Below, one piece after another: positions 1-9,112 of a DNA stretch of 64,000 nucleotides (position 1 is the stretch's first letter; each line of letters opens with the position of its first letter). Below the pieces are notes generated by a model. That model saw only the letters and a list, made by a program, of their open reading frames with translations. It ran no database searches and had not been told where the DNA came from. The position numbers and the translations under genes are program-made. Origin of the DNA: Mangrovimonas sp. TPBH4 (GTDB lineage: Bacteria; Bacteroidota; Bacteroidia; Flavobacteriales; Flavobacteriaceae). The stretch is taken from contig NZ_LBIO01000057.1 of the NCBI RefSeq assembly GCF_001280505.1, forward strand, positions 248,001 through 312,000, in the 5' to 3' direction.

Positions 1-941
1 AAATTGTTGTCTTTAATAAAACGCTTTACTTGCCCAAGATCACCATAAGGAGATAGTTTGTCCTGATAAAATTCAAAGACTTCTTCCTTGGTTACTTTCG
101 TTTTGATGGTTTCTTCTTCAACAGGGATAAAGGCATAGGCCTTTTTTTGGTTTCCTCTGGTACGGGCAAATGTAACTTGAAATTTATAGCAAGGAAGTTC
201 TAGATAAGGATAAAACCATCTTGGATAAGTGTTTTCCTCTATGTCATTCATATTGAAACCATAAATACGCTCTTTTCCTTTTTTATCAGTAGGAGGAAAT
301 TTTTCAAGTCCTGGAGCTTCATTGTAAGTATTAAAACTTACAAAGAAATCTTTTTCGGTATGTAATCTAAATTCGTAGTTTAAAATAGGGTAATTGGCCT
401 CAATGATGTTTTCTACAGGTTTGAAGCGATAGAGGTCATTTTCTGCGGGAATCATATCTGTATAAAAGTAATAATCTATAACATCCCCTTTTTCAAGATT
501 TGGAATGGCTAATTTTTTCTCTTCCTCTTCTTTGATGGTTTCCTCTTTGGTGTCGATAATAAATTCATCTCCATTTGGTTTGATTACTTTAAGGCCTAAG
601 AAAAATGTGTTTAGAATCTTACCATATTGGTTGTCGTTTTTGTATTTAAATTCGGAATATTCAGTTACCGCAGCTTGGTCCAATAATTTAATACGGTTTC
701 TTACCACTTTGGTGTACTCAATACTATTTTGTGGACGGATGTAGTAGTAATTTACAGAACGCAAAAGGTAAACGGCAGATTCATTTTGCCATTTTTCAGG
801 TACCTTATTGTCATATTGCGTGGTTTCGTCCCATAGTTTTTGTTCGACTTTTTCAATTTTTTTTAATTGATCTTTCGATTGTGCATTTGCAACTATGACT
901 GTAATCAGACAAAAGATGCTAAGTAATAATTTTTTAGTCAT
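1..941 (-). CDS. DUF3857 domain exported protein, C-terminus cut by window edge
   Basis: Partial gene read on the minus strand from an ATG at 941 to the window edge without a stop; 313 codons are visible. The N-terminus is a signal peptide (KK charge, hydrophobic run, cleavage near VANAQ). The rest resembles DUF3857, the beta-rich domain that precedes transglutaminase-like domains in Bacteroidota exported proteins, with alternating strands such as YTKVVRNRIKLLD and the phrase EKGDVIDYYFYTD. It starts 4 bases after the stop of the neighbouring DUF3857/transglutaminase gene (946-2871), so the two look like a tandem paralogous pair at the tail of the MoxR operon. Whether this copy also carries a catalytic transglutaminase core cannot be seen because the C-terminal part lies outside the window. 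The function is unknown; a periplasmic location is inferred from the signal peptide. Confidence 0.8.
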   Translation of the reverse strand, partial: MTKKLLLSIFCLITVIVANAQSKDQLKKIEKVEQKLWDETTQYDNKVPEKWQNESAVYLLRSVNYYYIRPQNSIEYTKVVRNRIKLLDQAAVTEYSEFKYKNDNQYGKILNTFFLGLKVIKPNGDEFIIDTKEETIKEEEEKKLAIPNLEKGDVIDYYFYTDMIPAENDLYRFKPVENIIEANYPILNYEFRLHTEKDFFVSFNTYNEAPGLEKFPPTDKKGKERIYGFNMNDIEENTYPRWFYPYLELPCYKFQVTFARTRGNQKKAYAFIPVEEETIKTKVTKEEVFEFYQDKLSPYGDLGQVKRFIKDNN

Positions 942-945
942 TAGG

Positions 946-2871
946 TTAGTTGTTATTAGGTTTGGTTAAAGTTAATTGTTCGTTATAGATACCATTAAGT
1001 TGCTTTATAGTATCATTCCAAAGTTGAAAGTTGGCCTGTTTAATTTGTGCATTTTTAATCACAAATAGTTTATTGTATTGCAATTTGTTTCCGTTTAGTT
1101 GCAAATTCACCTTTATGGTAAAATCTTCATTGTCTACTTCAATATTTTCAGGTAAATGCTCTATGGTGTACCCTGTAGGAATTTCCAGGTTCATTTGAAA
1201 ATCATAATGAGATTTATAATTAAACACCAAGTCAATCTTGCGGTCTTCTAGTTCGTAATTTGCAAATTCTTTATTAGGATCGAGGTCAAGATATATAATG
1301 CCATCAAAGCTTGAGATTGCATTTTTAAGGGTTAGGTTATAGTCTATTTTTACATCGGCCTCTCTATTTTCTAAATCGGAAGTATTGATATTTTCGACTT
1401 TGATGTTTTTATCGCCATCATCCAAATAATAGGTTAGCGCTTCGTCCTTTTTATCATTCATTAAATTGTTGAAATGATAAAGGAATGAAGATCTACTTTC
1501 TCCTTTAAAATTCCTCTGAACAGTTCCCGTAATCACTTCATCAAGTATTTTAGCATTATAAACAAAGGAAGAAGCATTGTTGGAGGCAGACGATACAGGA
1601 ACGGGTTCCAATATATAATTGTCGCCATCCTCAATCAAAGCTTGTTTGCCTTGAATGCGCTCTGCATATTCGCCAAAAGGATTGTATTTTTCGGTTCCAT
1701 CTAAAAAGATTTTCTTTCCATCTTTAAAGAGGGTGCAAATCATGTGATTGTCTACAGATAGGGAGGGAGTAGAATAGTCATAGGCAATGTGCTTGGTGCC
1801 TATCCAAGTAAGGCGCACATCAAAACCAGCTTCGACAAGCATTTGTTTGATTAGGTTGGCCATTCCTTTACAATCTCCATAACGTTTGTTGAAAACATTT
1901 TGGGAGTCGTCTGGTTTAAATCCTGCGATACCATCTTCAAATGCTATGTATCTTATGTTATCCTGAACCCAGTAATAGATATTTTTGATTTTTTCTTCAT
2001 CAGTACTGGCATTGGCGGTTAGCTCTTCTACTTTACTTTTAAATTCAGCAGGATTGTCCTCCATTTGATCGATTAAGGAAGCATACCAAGCATATAGATC
2101 GGCTGTTTCTGCAAAAAGTTTATGGTTTTCATTCTTATAAGTAAAGGATTTTGGGAGGACTAAAATATGAGGATAAATATAACTTGGTCCAGGCATCATT
2201 TTTTCATCATAGTGGCCTTCAAGATTTTTTACGGTATAAGTGATGATTTTGTCCTCCGTCTTTTCATCTCTAGTTTCTTTTTTGCTAATGTCGAAACCTT
2301 CAAAATTCATTTCCTTGAACTCAATTTCCAACCATTGGGGAACTCTAATCTTTACTTCCTTTTCTAGGATTGGATATTCATCGGTAAATTGAATAGAGGT
2401 AAAGTATTTTATGTCTTTGTAGTGTTTCTTTTCTTGAAAAAAGTACTGATAACCTTGAACGGGAAAATCTACATTAGTATAAATAACCTTAGAGTCATTG
2501 TGGAATAGATCGTTGCTAGTATACGATTCTCGGTAGTTTTGTAGTGGGGCGTAATCTCGGTTTCTATAACTAAGGTAAAACTCCAGAATCTCTACTTGAT
2601 CATTGTAAAAATCGTACTTCTGGATGTCTGCACGGTCACCAATATTCATCATTTGCTGTTCTTCTGAATATTCGACGGTTATCAAACTGTTACGCTTATC
2701 GACATTAAAGGTGATATAATCTTTAGTATTTAAAAGAATTACATCTTCTTCGCTGAACTGTTCTCTTAATTCTTTTGCTTGCGTGATGTGCTCAGGAGTT
2801 GGGTCGAATTTTTTCTGACTGAACCCCAATAGGGTAACAAGACTTAAAAGTGGTAGTAGCTTATTTTTCAT
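946..2871 (-). CDS. DUF3857/transglutaminase-like exported protein
   Basis: 641 aa with a short signal peptide (MKNKLLPLLSLVTLLGFSQ). Residues about 30-250 are DUF3857-like. Residues about 280-400 form a transglutaminase-like core with a visible triad: Cys334 in YGDCKGMANL, His376 in DNHMIC and Asp391 in FLDGTEKY. The C-terminal 200 residues are a beta-rich domain typical of the family. Transglutaminase-like proteins of this type can be peptidases or acyltransferases; the substrate is unknown. It lies 31 bases downstream of the DUF58 gene and 4 bases before the next DUF3857 gene on the same strand, so it is probably the penultimate visible member of the MoxR operon. All three catalytic residues are present, so the enzyme is probably active, most likely in the periplasm. 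Confidence 0.85.
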   Translation of the reverse strand: MKNKLLPLLSLVTLLGFSQKKFDPTPEHITQAKELREQFSEEDVILLNTKDYITFNVDKRNSLITVEYSEEQQMMNIGDRADIQKYDFYNDQVEILEFYLSYRNRDYAPLQNYRESYTSNDLFHNDSKVIYTNVDFPVQGYQYFFQEKKHYKDIKYFTSIQFTDEYPILEKEVKIRVPQWLEIEFKEMNFEGFDISKKETRDEKTEDKIITYTVKNLEGHYDEKMMPGPSYIYPHILVLPKSFTYKNENHKLFAETADLYAWYASLIDQMEDNPAEFKSKVEELTANASTDEEKIKNIYYWVQDNIRYIAFEDGIAGFKPDDSQNVFNKRYGDCKGMANLIKQMLVEAGFDVRLTWIGTKHIAYDYSTPSLSVDNHMICTLFKDGKKIFLDGTEKYNPFGEYAERIQGKQALIEDGDNYILEPVPVSSASNNASSFVYNAKILDEVITGTVQRNFKGESRSSFLYHFNNLMNDKKDEALTYYLDDGDKNIKVENINTSDLENREADVKIDYNLTLKNAISSFDGIIYLDLDPNKEFANYELEDRKIDLVFNYKSHYDFQMNLEIPTGYTIEHLPENIEVDNEDFTIKVNLQLNGNKLQYNKLFVIKNAQIKQANFQLWNDTIKQLNGIYNEQLTLTKPNNN

Positions 2872-2902
2872 AAATAGTTGGTCAATTATTGGTTATAGTA
2901 AT

Positions 2903-4234
2903 TTATAGGAGCCCTCGAGCTTTTATTTCGAGGTATTTGTTAATGGTATTTATAGTTAGGTTTTCTGGAGCAGTCAATATGGTTTGGATGCCATGTTTGT
3001 TCAGTTCTTTAACCATTAAACGTTTTTCATAGGAAAATTTCTCCGCAATGGTTTTATGGTAGATGCTTTGTAAATCTTCGGCATCTGTGTTAATAAGTGA
3101 TTCTAATTCGGTGTTTTCAAAGAAAATGACCACCAACATATGTGTTTTGGAAATAGCCTGAAGAAAAGGCAATTGCCGTTTCAAGGCACTGATATGTTCA
3201 AAATTGGTATATAGCAGTAGTAAACTTCTATGGGTGATTTTTCGTTTTATTTGGGCATAAAGCAGGCTATAATCACTATCGGTAAATTGAGTATTGACAT
3301 TGTATAGCGTCTCCAAAATCCTGTTGAGATAGGTCAACTTTTGGTTGGCCGGCAAGAGGGTTTCGATGTTTTTTGAAAAGGTCATAAGTCCTACCTTGTC
3401 ATGTTTTTTTAAAGCAACATTGCTAAAAGCTAAAGTAGAATTGATAGAGTAATCCAATAGTTTCAGTTCATTGAAAGGCATTTTCATAACACGACCCGTA
3501 TCGATAATAGAGTAGATGGGCTGCGATTTTTCGTCTTGGTATTGATTAGCCATCAATTGGGCCCTTTTGGCGGTAGCTTTCCAGTTGATGGTTCTAAAAT
3601 CATCACCGGGAACATATTCCTTTATTTGTTCAAATTCCAAAGTATGCCCAATACGTCTTATTTTTTTCAGACCAAATTCAGTCAATTTATTGCCAATAGC
3701 TAAAAAGTCGTATTTCTGCATTTGAATGAACGACGGATAGACTGATACCATTTGCTCGTTCTGAAATTGATATTTCCGTTTAACAATTTTAAGGGCCGTA
3801 GACGCAAAAACATTCAATTGACCAAACACATATTCACCGCGTTCCACCGGACGAACTGAATAATTGAAATTATGGGTAGCGTTTGGAGCTAAAATAGATG
3901 TATATGAAAAATCCCGTTTTTGAAATTGCACAGGAAGTTCATCTATCACTTGGATAAATGTTTTAAAGGGATATTTGTTGGAAATGGTAATAGGAACCTC
4001 ATTTTCATCGCTATTTGAAAATTTTTCGGGTAGCAGACGCCTTCCTTCGATAGCATTTTTAAAGCGATATAGCAATATTAAATCCATGACAAACAGAATA
4101 CCAAGTGTCAAAACCATGGCCCAAGCTAGAGCATATAAAGCAGTAAGCCAATAGGATGCCAAGAAGCATAGGCTGACAAGTGCCATGTAGACAAAAAAGC
4201 GACTGTGAATGTATAGGGATTTAATAAACTTCAT
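2903..4234 (-). CDS. DUF58 domain protein (vWA-like partner of MoxR)
   Basis: 443 aa. Two hydrophobic segments at about residues 12-55 anchor it in the inner membrane. A beta domain follows, and then the DUF58 signature around YVPGDDFRTINWKATAKR. The vWA-like fold comes after it, but its metal-site motif reads IIDTGRVM instead of the usual DxSxS, so the MIDAS looks degenerate; I believe this is common in flavobacterial homologues. DUF58 proteins are almost always encoded beside MoxR ATPases and are thought to be the ATPase's adaptor or client. Here the gene begins 3 bases after the MoxR stop, which supports co-translation. Its exact role is unknown. Confidence 0.9.
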   Translation of the reverse strand: MKFIKSLYIHSRFFVYMALVSLCFLASYWLTALYALAWAMVLTLGILFVMDLILLYRFKNAIEGRRLLPEKFSNSDENEVPITISNKYPFKTFIQVIDELPVQFQKRDFSYTSILAPNATHNFNYSVRPVERGEYVFGQLNVFASTALKIVKRKYQFQNEQMVSVYPSFIQMQKYDFLAIGNKLTEFGLKKIRRIGHTLEFEQIKEYVPGDDFRTINWKATAKRAQLMANQYQDEKSQPIYSIIDTGRVMKMPFNELKLLDYSINSTLAFSNVALKKHDKVGLMTFSKNIETLLPANQKLTYLNRILETLYNVNTQFTDSDYSLLYAQIKRKITHRSLLLLYTNFEHISALKRQLPFLQAISKTHMLVVIFFENTELESLINTDAEDLQSIYHKTIAEKFSYEKRLMVKELNKHGIQTILTAPENLTINTINKYLEIKARGLL

Positions 4235-4237
4235 GGC

Positions 4238-5239
4238 TTATCTAGGCACTTCAACAGATTGTACAACCATATCGATGACCTGTTCTGTAGTCATGCCTTC
4301 CATTTCACGTTCTGGAGTTAAAATGATTCTGTGGTTTAATACGGGAGCAATGGCCTTTTTAACGTCTTCAGGAATAACAAAATCTCTACCACTAATCGCT
4401 GCAAAGGCTTTGGCAGTATTCAAAATTGCAATGGACGCTCTTGGAGAACCTCCCAAATATAAATGAGGATGATTTCTGGTTTTAGACACCAATTCAGCAA
4501 TATATTTTATGATCTTTTCCTCTACCAAAATGGCTTGTGTTTTTTCTTTAAAGGCGGCCAATTGTTCAGCATCCAAGATTGGAGAAATCAACGTTTGTGG
4601 TTGTTTGCCTTGACGTTGGTGATGCGTTTCCAAAATTTTAATTTCTTCCTCCAAAGATGGGTAATCCACTTTTATTTTGAACAGAAAACGGTCCAATTGT
4701 GCCTCGGGAAGGGCATAGGTACCTTCCTGCTCAATTGGGTTCTGCGTGGCCAAAACCATAAAAGGGGCTTCAAATTTATAAGTGGTACCGTCTATGGATG
4801 CCTGTCTTTCCTCCATGGTTTCAAATAGGGCTGCCTGTGTTTTGGCTGGGGCTCTGTTGATTTCGTCTATCAAGACAATGTTTGAAAAAATAGGCCCTTT
4901 TTTAAATTCAAAATCGGAGTTTTTCATGTTGAGTACAGAAGTTCCCAATACGTCACTCGGCATTAAATCTGGGGTGAACTGAATTCTGTTGAAATCTGTT
5001 TTCAACACCTTGGCAAATAGTTTTGCCGTAACCGTTTTTGCAATTCCCGGAACTCCTTCAATAAGGGCATGACCATCAGCCAAAAGGGCTACGATAAGTA
5101 ATTCTACAAATTGGTCCTGACCAACAATGACTTTTCGTAGTTCCGCTTTAATTTGTTCTACTGCATTTTTAAGGTCCTCTAGGGGAATGCGGTTATTGAA
5201 TTCCAAATTGTCCTGTTGTGGTGTTATCTGTTCATCCAT
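4238..5239 (-). CDS. MoxR family AAA+ ATPase
   Basis: 333 aa, normal MoxR length. Walker A is GVPGIAKT at residues 62-69 (the AKT form is usual for MoxR) and Walker B is LIDEINRAP at 123-131. The sensor-1 region ATQNPIEQEGTY and the arginine-finger/lid region with GGSPRA follow. MoxR proteins are cytosolic AAA+ chaperones that remodel partner proteins, often together with vWA-domain proteins. Immediate neighbours are DUF4350 upstream (24-base gap) and DUF58 downstream (3-base gap), the canonical arrangement. It is the only ATPase in the operon and so likely supplies the energy for the membrane-associated system. The client is unknown. Confidence 0.95.
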   Translation of the reverse strand: MDEQITPQQDNLEFNNRIPLEDLKNAVEQIKAELRKVIVGQDQFVELLIVALLADGHALIEGVPGIAKTVTAKLFAKVLKTDFNRIQFTPDLMPSDVLGTSVLNMKNSDFEFKKGPIFSNIVLIDEINRAPAKTQAALFETMEERQASIDGTTYKFEAPFMVLATQNPIEQEGTYALPEAQLDRFLFKIKVDYPSLEEEIKILETHHQRQGKQPQTLISPILDAEQLAAFKEKTQAILVEEKIIKYIAELVSKTRNHPHLYLGGSPRASIAILNTAKAFAAISGRDFVIPEDVKKAIAPVLNHRIILTPEREMEGMTTEQVIDMVVQSVEVPR

Positions 5240-5263
5240 ATTACAATATTTTAAGCATGCACC

Positions 5264-6484
5264 TTAGGCATGTTTGGATTTAAAAGTTTCAATTGAGTTG
5301 TTTAGTGTTTCCAATTCCGTGGCGGTTATGTTAGGAGTGTTGGATATGCTTTCGATGGTGTTGAATAAGGTTTTGGTGGCTTCGATACTGTTGTTACTTC
5401 TTGCCGCCAGGTTATTGATGAATTCAGTATTGACGGTTTCGGTAGACAAGTAAAGTTGGGTGCGAATGTAATCCATAAAATGCTGAATTTTATGCAACGC
5501 AATATCATGATGGTTGCCCTTTTCAAAATACATATTGGCAATTGTCCTTGTAAAATCAAGGGTTTGGTTGCGTAATGGTGTTACTATAGGAATAGCTCTT
5601 TGCTTGCGTTTGCTTTCAAAAACAATATAGAATAGAACACCGATAAGCATGATGTAATAGGCCCATTTTAAATGCTTGTTGTTAAGCATGAGATACAAAG
5701 GGGAGCTGTAAAATATTTTACCAGATTTATAATATTCATCCAAGTAAATGGGCTGTTCCTCATTTAGATACGACATCAAACCGGCGGTATATTGTTGGTT
5801 GGGAGGGGTAAGCATAAAATAATTGGTAAAGGCCTGTGGAAATAAGCTTACAATAACGGTCCCTTCTCCAAAAGGGGTTTTGATGATATTTGGGTGGGCA
5901 ACGCTTAGCGAATCTGAACTATTCATTTTCCCGATAACGCCTACAATCTTCGAGTTTAAAGTATCAATACTGCTGAAGTAAGCTAAAAGTCCTTTGGCGT
6001 CTTCATTATTGAAGCTTACTTTGCTCGTGTCAAGTACTTTATTTTTTAGCTGTAATTCATAGTCAAATCCAAAACCATCAAATTGGCTTAAATGGGAAGT
6101 TTCTAATTTTAGGGTGTCTAATAATTGTTGTTCCAAAACAGAAGCTGCCACAAAAAGCGTGTTGCCCTTGGAAGTCCAATCCAATAGTCTATCCAACTCA
6201 CTTTGGCCAAAATTAATCTCATTGTTTATAAAAACGTAGGAGCCAATGGAGTCAGGAGTGTTTTCTAAATATTCAAACGGAGGTCTGTCGACATTGATAA
6301 GTTGGGATTCTGAAAATAACCTCTCCAATTGTTCATAAAACACGTAGGTGCCCAACGGAATTTTATGGTGTTTGGCATAGGATGGGAACCAATTGAGCTC
6401 TTTGGGTTTTGTAGCTTCCAGTGCCACAATACTCAACAAAGTAAAAACCGCTAAGACGATATATATTTTTCCTTTCTTATTCAA
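5264..6484 (-). CDS. DUF4350 domain membrane protein
   Basis: 406 aa. There is an N-terminal membrane segment at about residues 5-24, an extracytoplasmic domain of about 240 residues resembling DUF4350 (amidotransferase-like fold, including GSYVFINNEINF and a WTSKGNTLFVAA stretch), a second membrane segment at about 275-292 followed by basic residues, and a cytosolic tail of about 110 residues. The start codon is TTG at 6484-6482. It overlaps the stop of the DUF4129 gene in a TTGA junction, and no ATG lies before the membrane segment, so TTG is the most likely true start. DUF4350 proteins are regular members of MoxR/DUF58 clusters; their function is unknown. Confidence 0.85.
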   Translation of the reverse strand: MNKKGKIYIVLAVFTLLSIVALEATKPKELNWFPSYAKHHKIPLGTYVFYEQLERLFSESQLINVDRPPFEYLENTPDSIGSYVFINNEINFGQSELDRLLDWTSKGNTLFVAASVLEQQLLDTLKLETSHLSQFDGFGFDYELQLKNKVLDTSKVSFNNEDAKGLLAYFSSIDTLNSKIVGVIGKMNSSDSLSVAHPNIIKTPFGEGTVIVSLFPQAFTNYFMLTPPNQQYTAGLMSYLNEEQPIYLDEYYKSGKIFYSSPLYLMLNNKHLKWAYYIMLIGVLFYIVFESKRKQRAIPIVTPLRNQTLDFTRTIANMYFEKGNHHDIALHKIQHFMDYIRTQLYLSTETVNTEFINNLAARSNNSIEATKTLFNTIESISNTPNITATELETLNNSIETFKSKHA

Positions 6485-7230
6485 TTGGTTTTAAGGCTTA
6501 GGTTAAGTTTTTCAAAAACGGTACTTAGGGTTCCAAATTTTATGTCATCTATAGGGAATTCTCCATACCAGACATAGTCATAGATTCGGGTAATGGTTGT
6601 GAATTCATTTTTTAACTGATCTTGCGAGATTTCCTTGATATAATCTTCATTGGTTTTTTGTTGTTTCCAATCAATGATTTGTTGTTCCGAAAGGTTTTTT
6701 AGGGATTGCAAATAGTGGTATCTGATGGCCAATCTATAATTGTTCTGGGAAATGGCTTTTTGTATCAAGACTTGAATGTCTTCATTTTTAATGATATGTT
6801 CATCCTCCGAAAACTTGACGGTAGGCGGGTTGGACTGCCCCGAAATAATGTTATTTGATTTGACTTTTAAAAAGAATTTCGAGAATAAAAAAACAATCGT
6901 AGCAAAAACTAGATAAGGAAATGCTTGCAGTATGAAGTTTAGAATCCCTGTGGCTTGACCAACACCAAAAATAGCTTCTAAAATAGATCTAAGCATGTCG
7001 ATAAAGAATGATTGGATGCTTTGTAAAAAGTCACCAACTGCATTCTCTTCTTCGGGAGTTTCAACATAACTGAAATCGCTATCTTCACTATATTTTACTA
7101 GGTCTTCGGCACTGATATGCTTCACAGTTAAAGGACTGTCGTCAGTGCGAACAGTCAATGAGTCCTGCTGGGCATTGACCAAAGGAGCTATCAAAAATAG
7201 GAATGTTGCTATGAAATATTGAAGCCGCAT
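6481..7230 (-). CDS. DUF4129 domain membrane protein
   Basis: 249 aa. Signal peptide ending at VNAQ, a loop domain, an amphipathic/hydrophobic stretch at about 75-95, a membrane segment at about 100-120 (FPYLVFATIVFLFSKFFL), and a cytosolic C-terminal domain of about 100 residues with RLAIRYHYLQSLKNL and YVWYGEFPID, which is the DUF4129 signature. DUF4129 also occurs as the C-terminal tail of membrane transglutaminases in MoxR loci; here it is a separate polypeptide while the transglutaminase core is on another gene of the same operon. The start ATG directly abuts the TAA stop of the preceding membrane gene, and the stop overlaps the TTG start of the DUF4350 gene. Confidence 0.85.
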   Translation of the reverse strand: MRLQYFIATFLFLIAPLVNAQQDSLTVRTDDSPLTVKHISAEDLVKYSEDSDFSYVETPEEENAVGDFLQSIQSFFIDMLRSILEAIFGVGQATGILNFILQAFPYLVFATIVFLFSKFFLKVKSNNIISGQSNPPTVKFSEDEHIIKNEDIQVLIQKAISQNNYRLAIRYHYLQSLKNLSEQQIIDWKQQKTNEDYIKEISQDQLKNEFTTITRIYDYVWYGEFPIDDIKFGTLSTVFEKLNLSLKTN

Positions 7231-8106
7231 TTATTCCTCTGTGTTTCCAATAGCTTTAATTCTTGCTATGGTTCCTGTAAGATTTTTGCGTTCGTTTAAA
7301 TTGAAATACAGAAAGGCTGTTCCAATAGTAATCAATATGTTAAGACAATATTGAAAGAGGGAACTTAAAACACTTAAAAAAATATATATAGGGTCTACAA
7401 ACGAGGTCATATCGGCAGGGTCTATGGCTCCACTAAAAACCCCCATTTTAATCCACATATAAATTGCCATTGGTATTGCGAAAACAAACGATGCTAGTAT
7501 TACTATAATCATAAGTACAATCAAGGTTGCCAAAGTAATCCAAAATTCATCTTTTATTAAGGTAAACCCATAACTGTATGAGTCACCAGTATTCATTTGT
7601 CGAAAAACTAATATCGGAAGTACCATTGCCATGGGAACAATAAAGTAAAATATAGGTACGCAGCAAAGCATTGTAGCGATAATTAAAGTGAGCCCCTTTA
7701 AAAGTATTAGTCCTAAAAATTTCCAAAAGCTTTGTTTGACATTTTGTTTGATCTCTAAAATGTCAGTTTTTCCATTATTGTTTATATAGGATTTAATATA
7801 GTGTAGAACGGTTGATGTGGTTACAGTATACGCCAAAATAGCACCAATCATATACAAGAAATTGGCTAACCGTGATAACATAAAACTTTGGGAATTAAAC
7901 CCTTTTCCTAAGTCAAAAGAAAAAAATATTTCACCTACGGTATAGACATAAAAAATAAGTGTCACCAAAAAAAATGCAATGTAAGGACCGGCAATTTTTA
8001 AAATAGACTTAAATAGAGGTTTGAATTCCATTCTAAAGTAGGCAAAAGTATCAGTTAAGATGGCTCCAAATTCACGCTGTTGTTTAAATTCTATAAAGGA
8101 TTTCAT
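7231..8106 (-). CDS. multi-pass membrane protein of the MoxR operon
   Basis: 291 aa with about six hydrophobic segments (near residues 36-56, 78-105, 128-165, 185-215 and 240-270), so an integral inner-membrane protein. I recognise no catalytic motif. Proteins of this shape beside SpoIIM and DUF4129 are usually labelled as hypothetical or DUF4013/GDPD-membrane-domain-like. The ATG overlaps the stop of the SpoIIM-like gene by one base (TAATG), and its own stop is followed immediately by the DUF4129 ATG. This extreme packing argues for obligatory co-expression. A structural or scaffold role in the MoxR complex is inference. Confidence 0.75.
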   Translation of the reverse strand: MKSFIEFKQQREFGAILTDTFAYFRMEFKPLFKSILKIAGPYIAFFLVTLIFYVYTVGEIFFSFDLGKGFNSQSFMLSRLANFLYMIGAILAYTVTTSTVLHYIKSYINNNGKTDILEIKQNVKQSFWKFLGLILLKGLTLIIATMLCCVPIFYFIVPMAMVLPILVFRQMNTGDSYSYGFTLIKDEFWITLATLIVLMIIVILASFVFAIPMAIYMWIKMGVFSGAIDPADMTSFVDPIYIFLSVLSSLFQYCLNILITIGTAFLYFNLNERKNLTGTIARIKAIGNTEE

Positions 8107-9080
8107 TAGTTTGGGGTAAGGGTTTTGGTTAGTTTTTTATGTAATTGATTAGGATATATTATGTAATAAAATACGATACAAGATAGAGAGCTGCCAATGA
8201 TGAATATGGCAAGCCAATCGGGCATTTCGGTGTGACGGGTTACAAAACCTTCCAAAAAGCCTGCCACCACAAAAAATGGAATGGTGCTGAGCAATATTTT
8301 TAGTCCGTTGACAATACCTCGTTTAAAAGATTCCAATCGGGTGTATGTGCCAGGGAATAGGATACCATTTCCAACTACTAAACCGGAGCAGCCGGCAATG
8401 ATGATGACAGAAATTTCAAAGGTTCCATGAATCCAAATGGTTCTAGCCGATTCCCAAAACAATCCCTTGTCGTAAAAGAAATATTGAAAGCTTCCCAACA
8501 TAATGCCGTTTTGCATCATGACGAATAGGGAGCCCACACCAAATAGAATTCCGTAGACGAAGGCCATCAATGCTACCTTGATATTGTTTATAGTAATTCC
8601 TAAAAACATATTCACTTCTCCCATCTTTTTGTAAACGGCCATAGGGTCGTTGTTTTCTATGTTTTCAAGCGTCATGTTTACATAGCCGTCGCCTAGAATC
8701 GCTCTTACAAAGTCTCCTTCATGGGCCGCCGAATAGGCTCCAACGATACAAAAAAGTGCAAATACCAAAAATGCAATAAGTAATTCTCGTTGATGATGAT
8801 AGAACTGTGTTGGAAATTCGGTTTTGAAAAAAGAAATAAGTCTGTTTTTGGATTCCTTTTTAGTAGTGTAAATCTTTAAATGGGCCTTGGATGCCAGTTG
8901 GTTTAAATAGCGTTCGGTATTGCTGTTGGGATAAAAAGTTTTTACGTAGCTTAAATGGTCGGTAATTTCAATATAGAGATCGGAAAGCTCGTTTGGGTTT
9001 ACCGTTGTTTTATTTGAAAGAATGTTTTCAAATTGTAACCATTTATTTTTATTTTGCTTGGCGAAAGCAGCTTCACGCAT
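8106..9080 (-). CDS. SpoIIM-like (stage II sporulation protein M family) membrane protein
   Basis: 324 aa. The first 95 residues are soluble and helical. They are followed by about five membrane segments with the family features FFKTEFPTQFYHHQRELL, NNIKVALMAFVYGILFGVGS and HGTFEISVIIIAG. The last hydrophobic stretch ends near the C-terminus. SpoIIM-family proteins in non-sporulating bacteria are commonly found with RDD and MoxR proteins; their role is unknown. This is the first gene of the minus-strand operon. Its ATG lies 32 bases from the ATG of the divergent RDD gene, so a very compact divergent promoter region is shared. Confidence 0.88.
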   Translation of the reverse strand: MREAAFAKQNKNKWLQFENILSNKTTVNPNELSDLYIEITDHLSYVKTFYPNSNTERYLNQLASKAHLKIYTTKKESKNRLISFFKTEFPTQFYHHQRELLIAFLVFALFCIVGAYSAAHEGDFVRAILGDGYVNMTLENIENNDPMAVYKKMGEVNMFLGITINNIKVALMAFVYGILFGVGSLFVMMQNGIMLGSFQYFFYDKGLFWESARTIWIHGTFEISVIIIAGCSGLVVGNGILFPGTYTRLESFKRGIVNGLKILLSTIPFFVVAGFLEGFVTRHTEMPDWLAIFIIGSSLSCIVFYYIIYPNQLHKKLTKTLTPN

Positions 9081-9112
9081 AAGTAGCTATTTGCTTTCAA
9101 AGAAAAGAAAAT

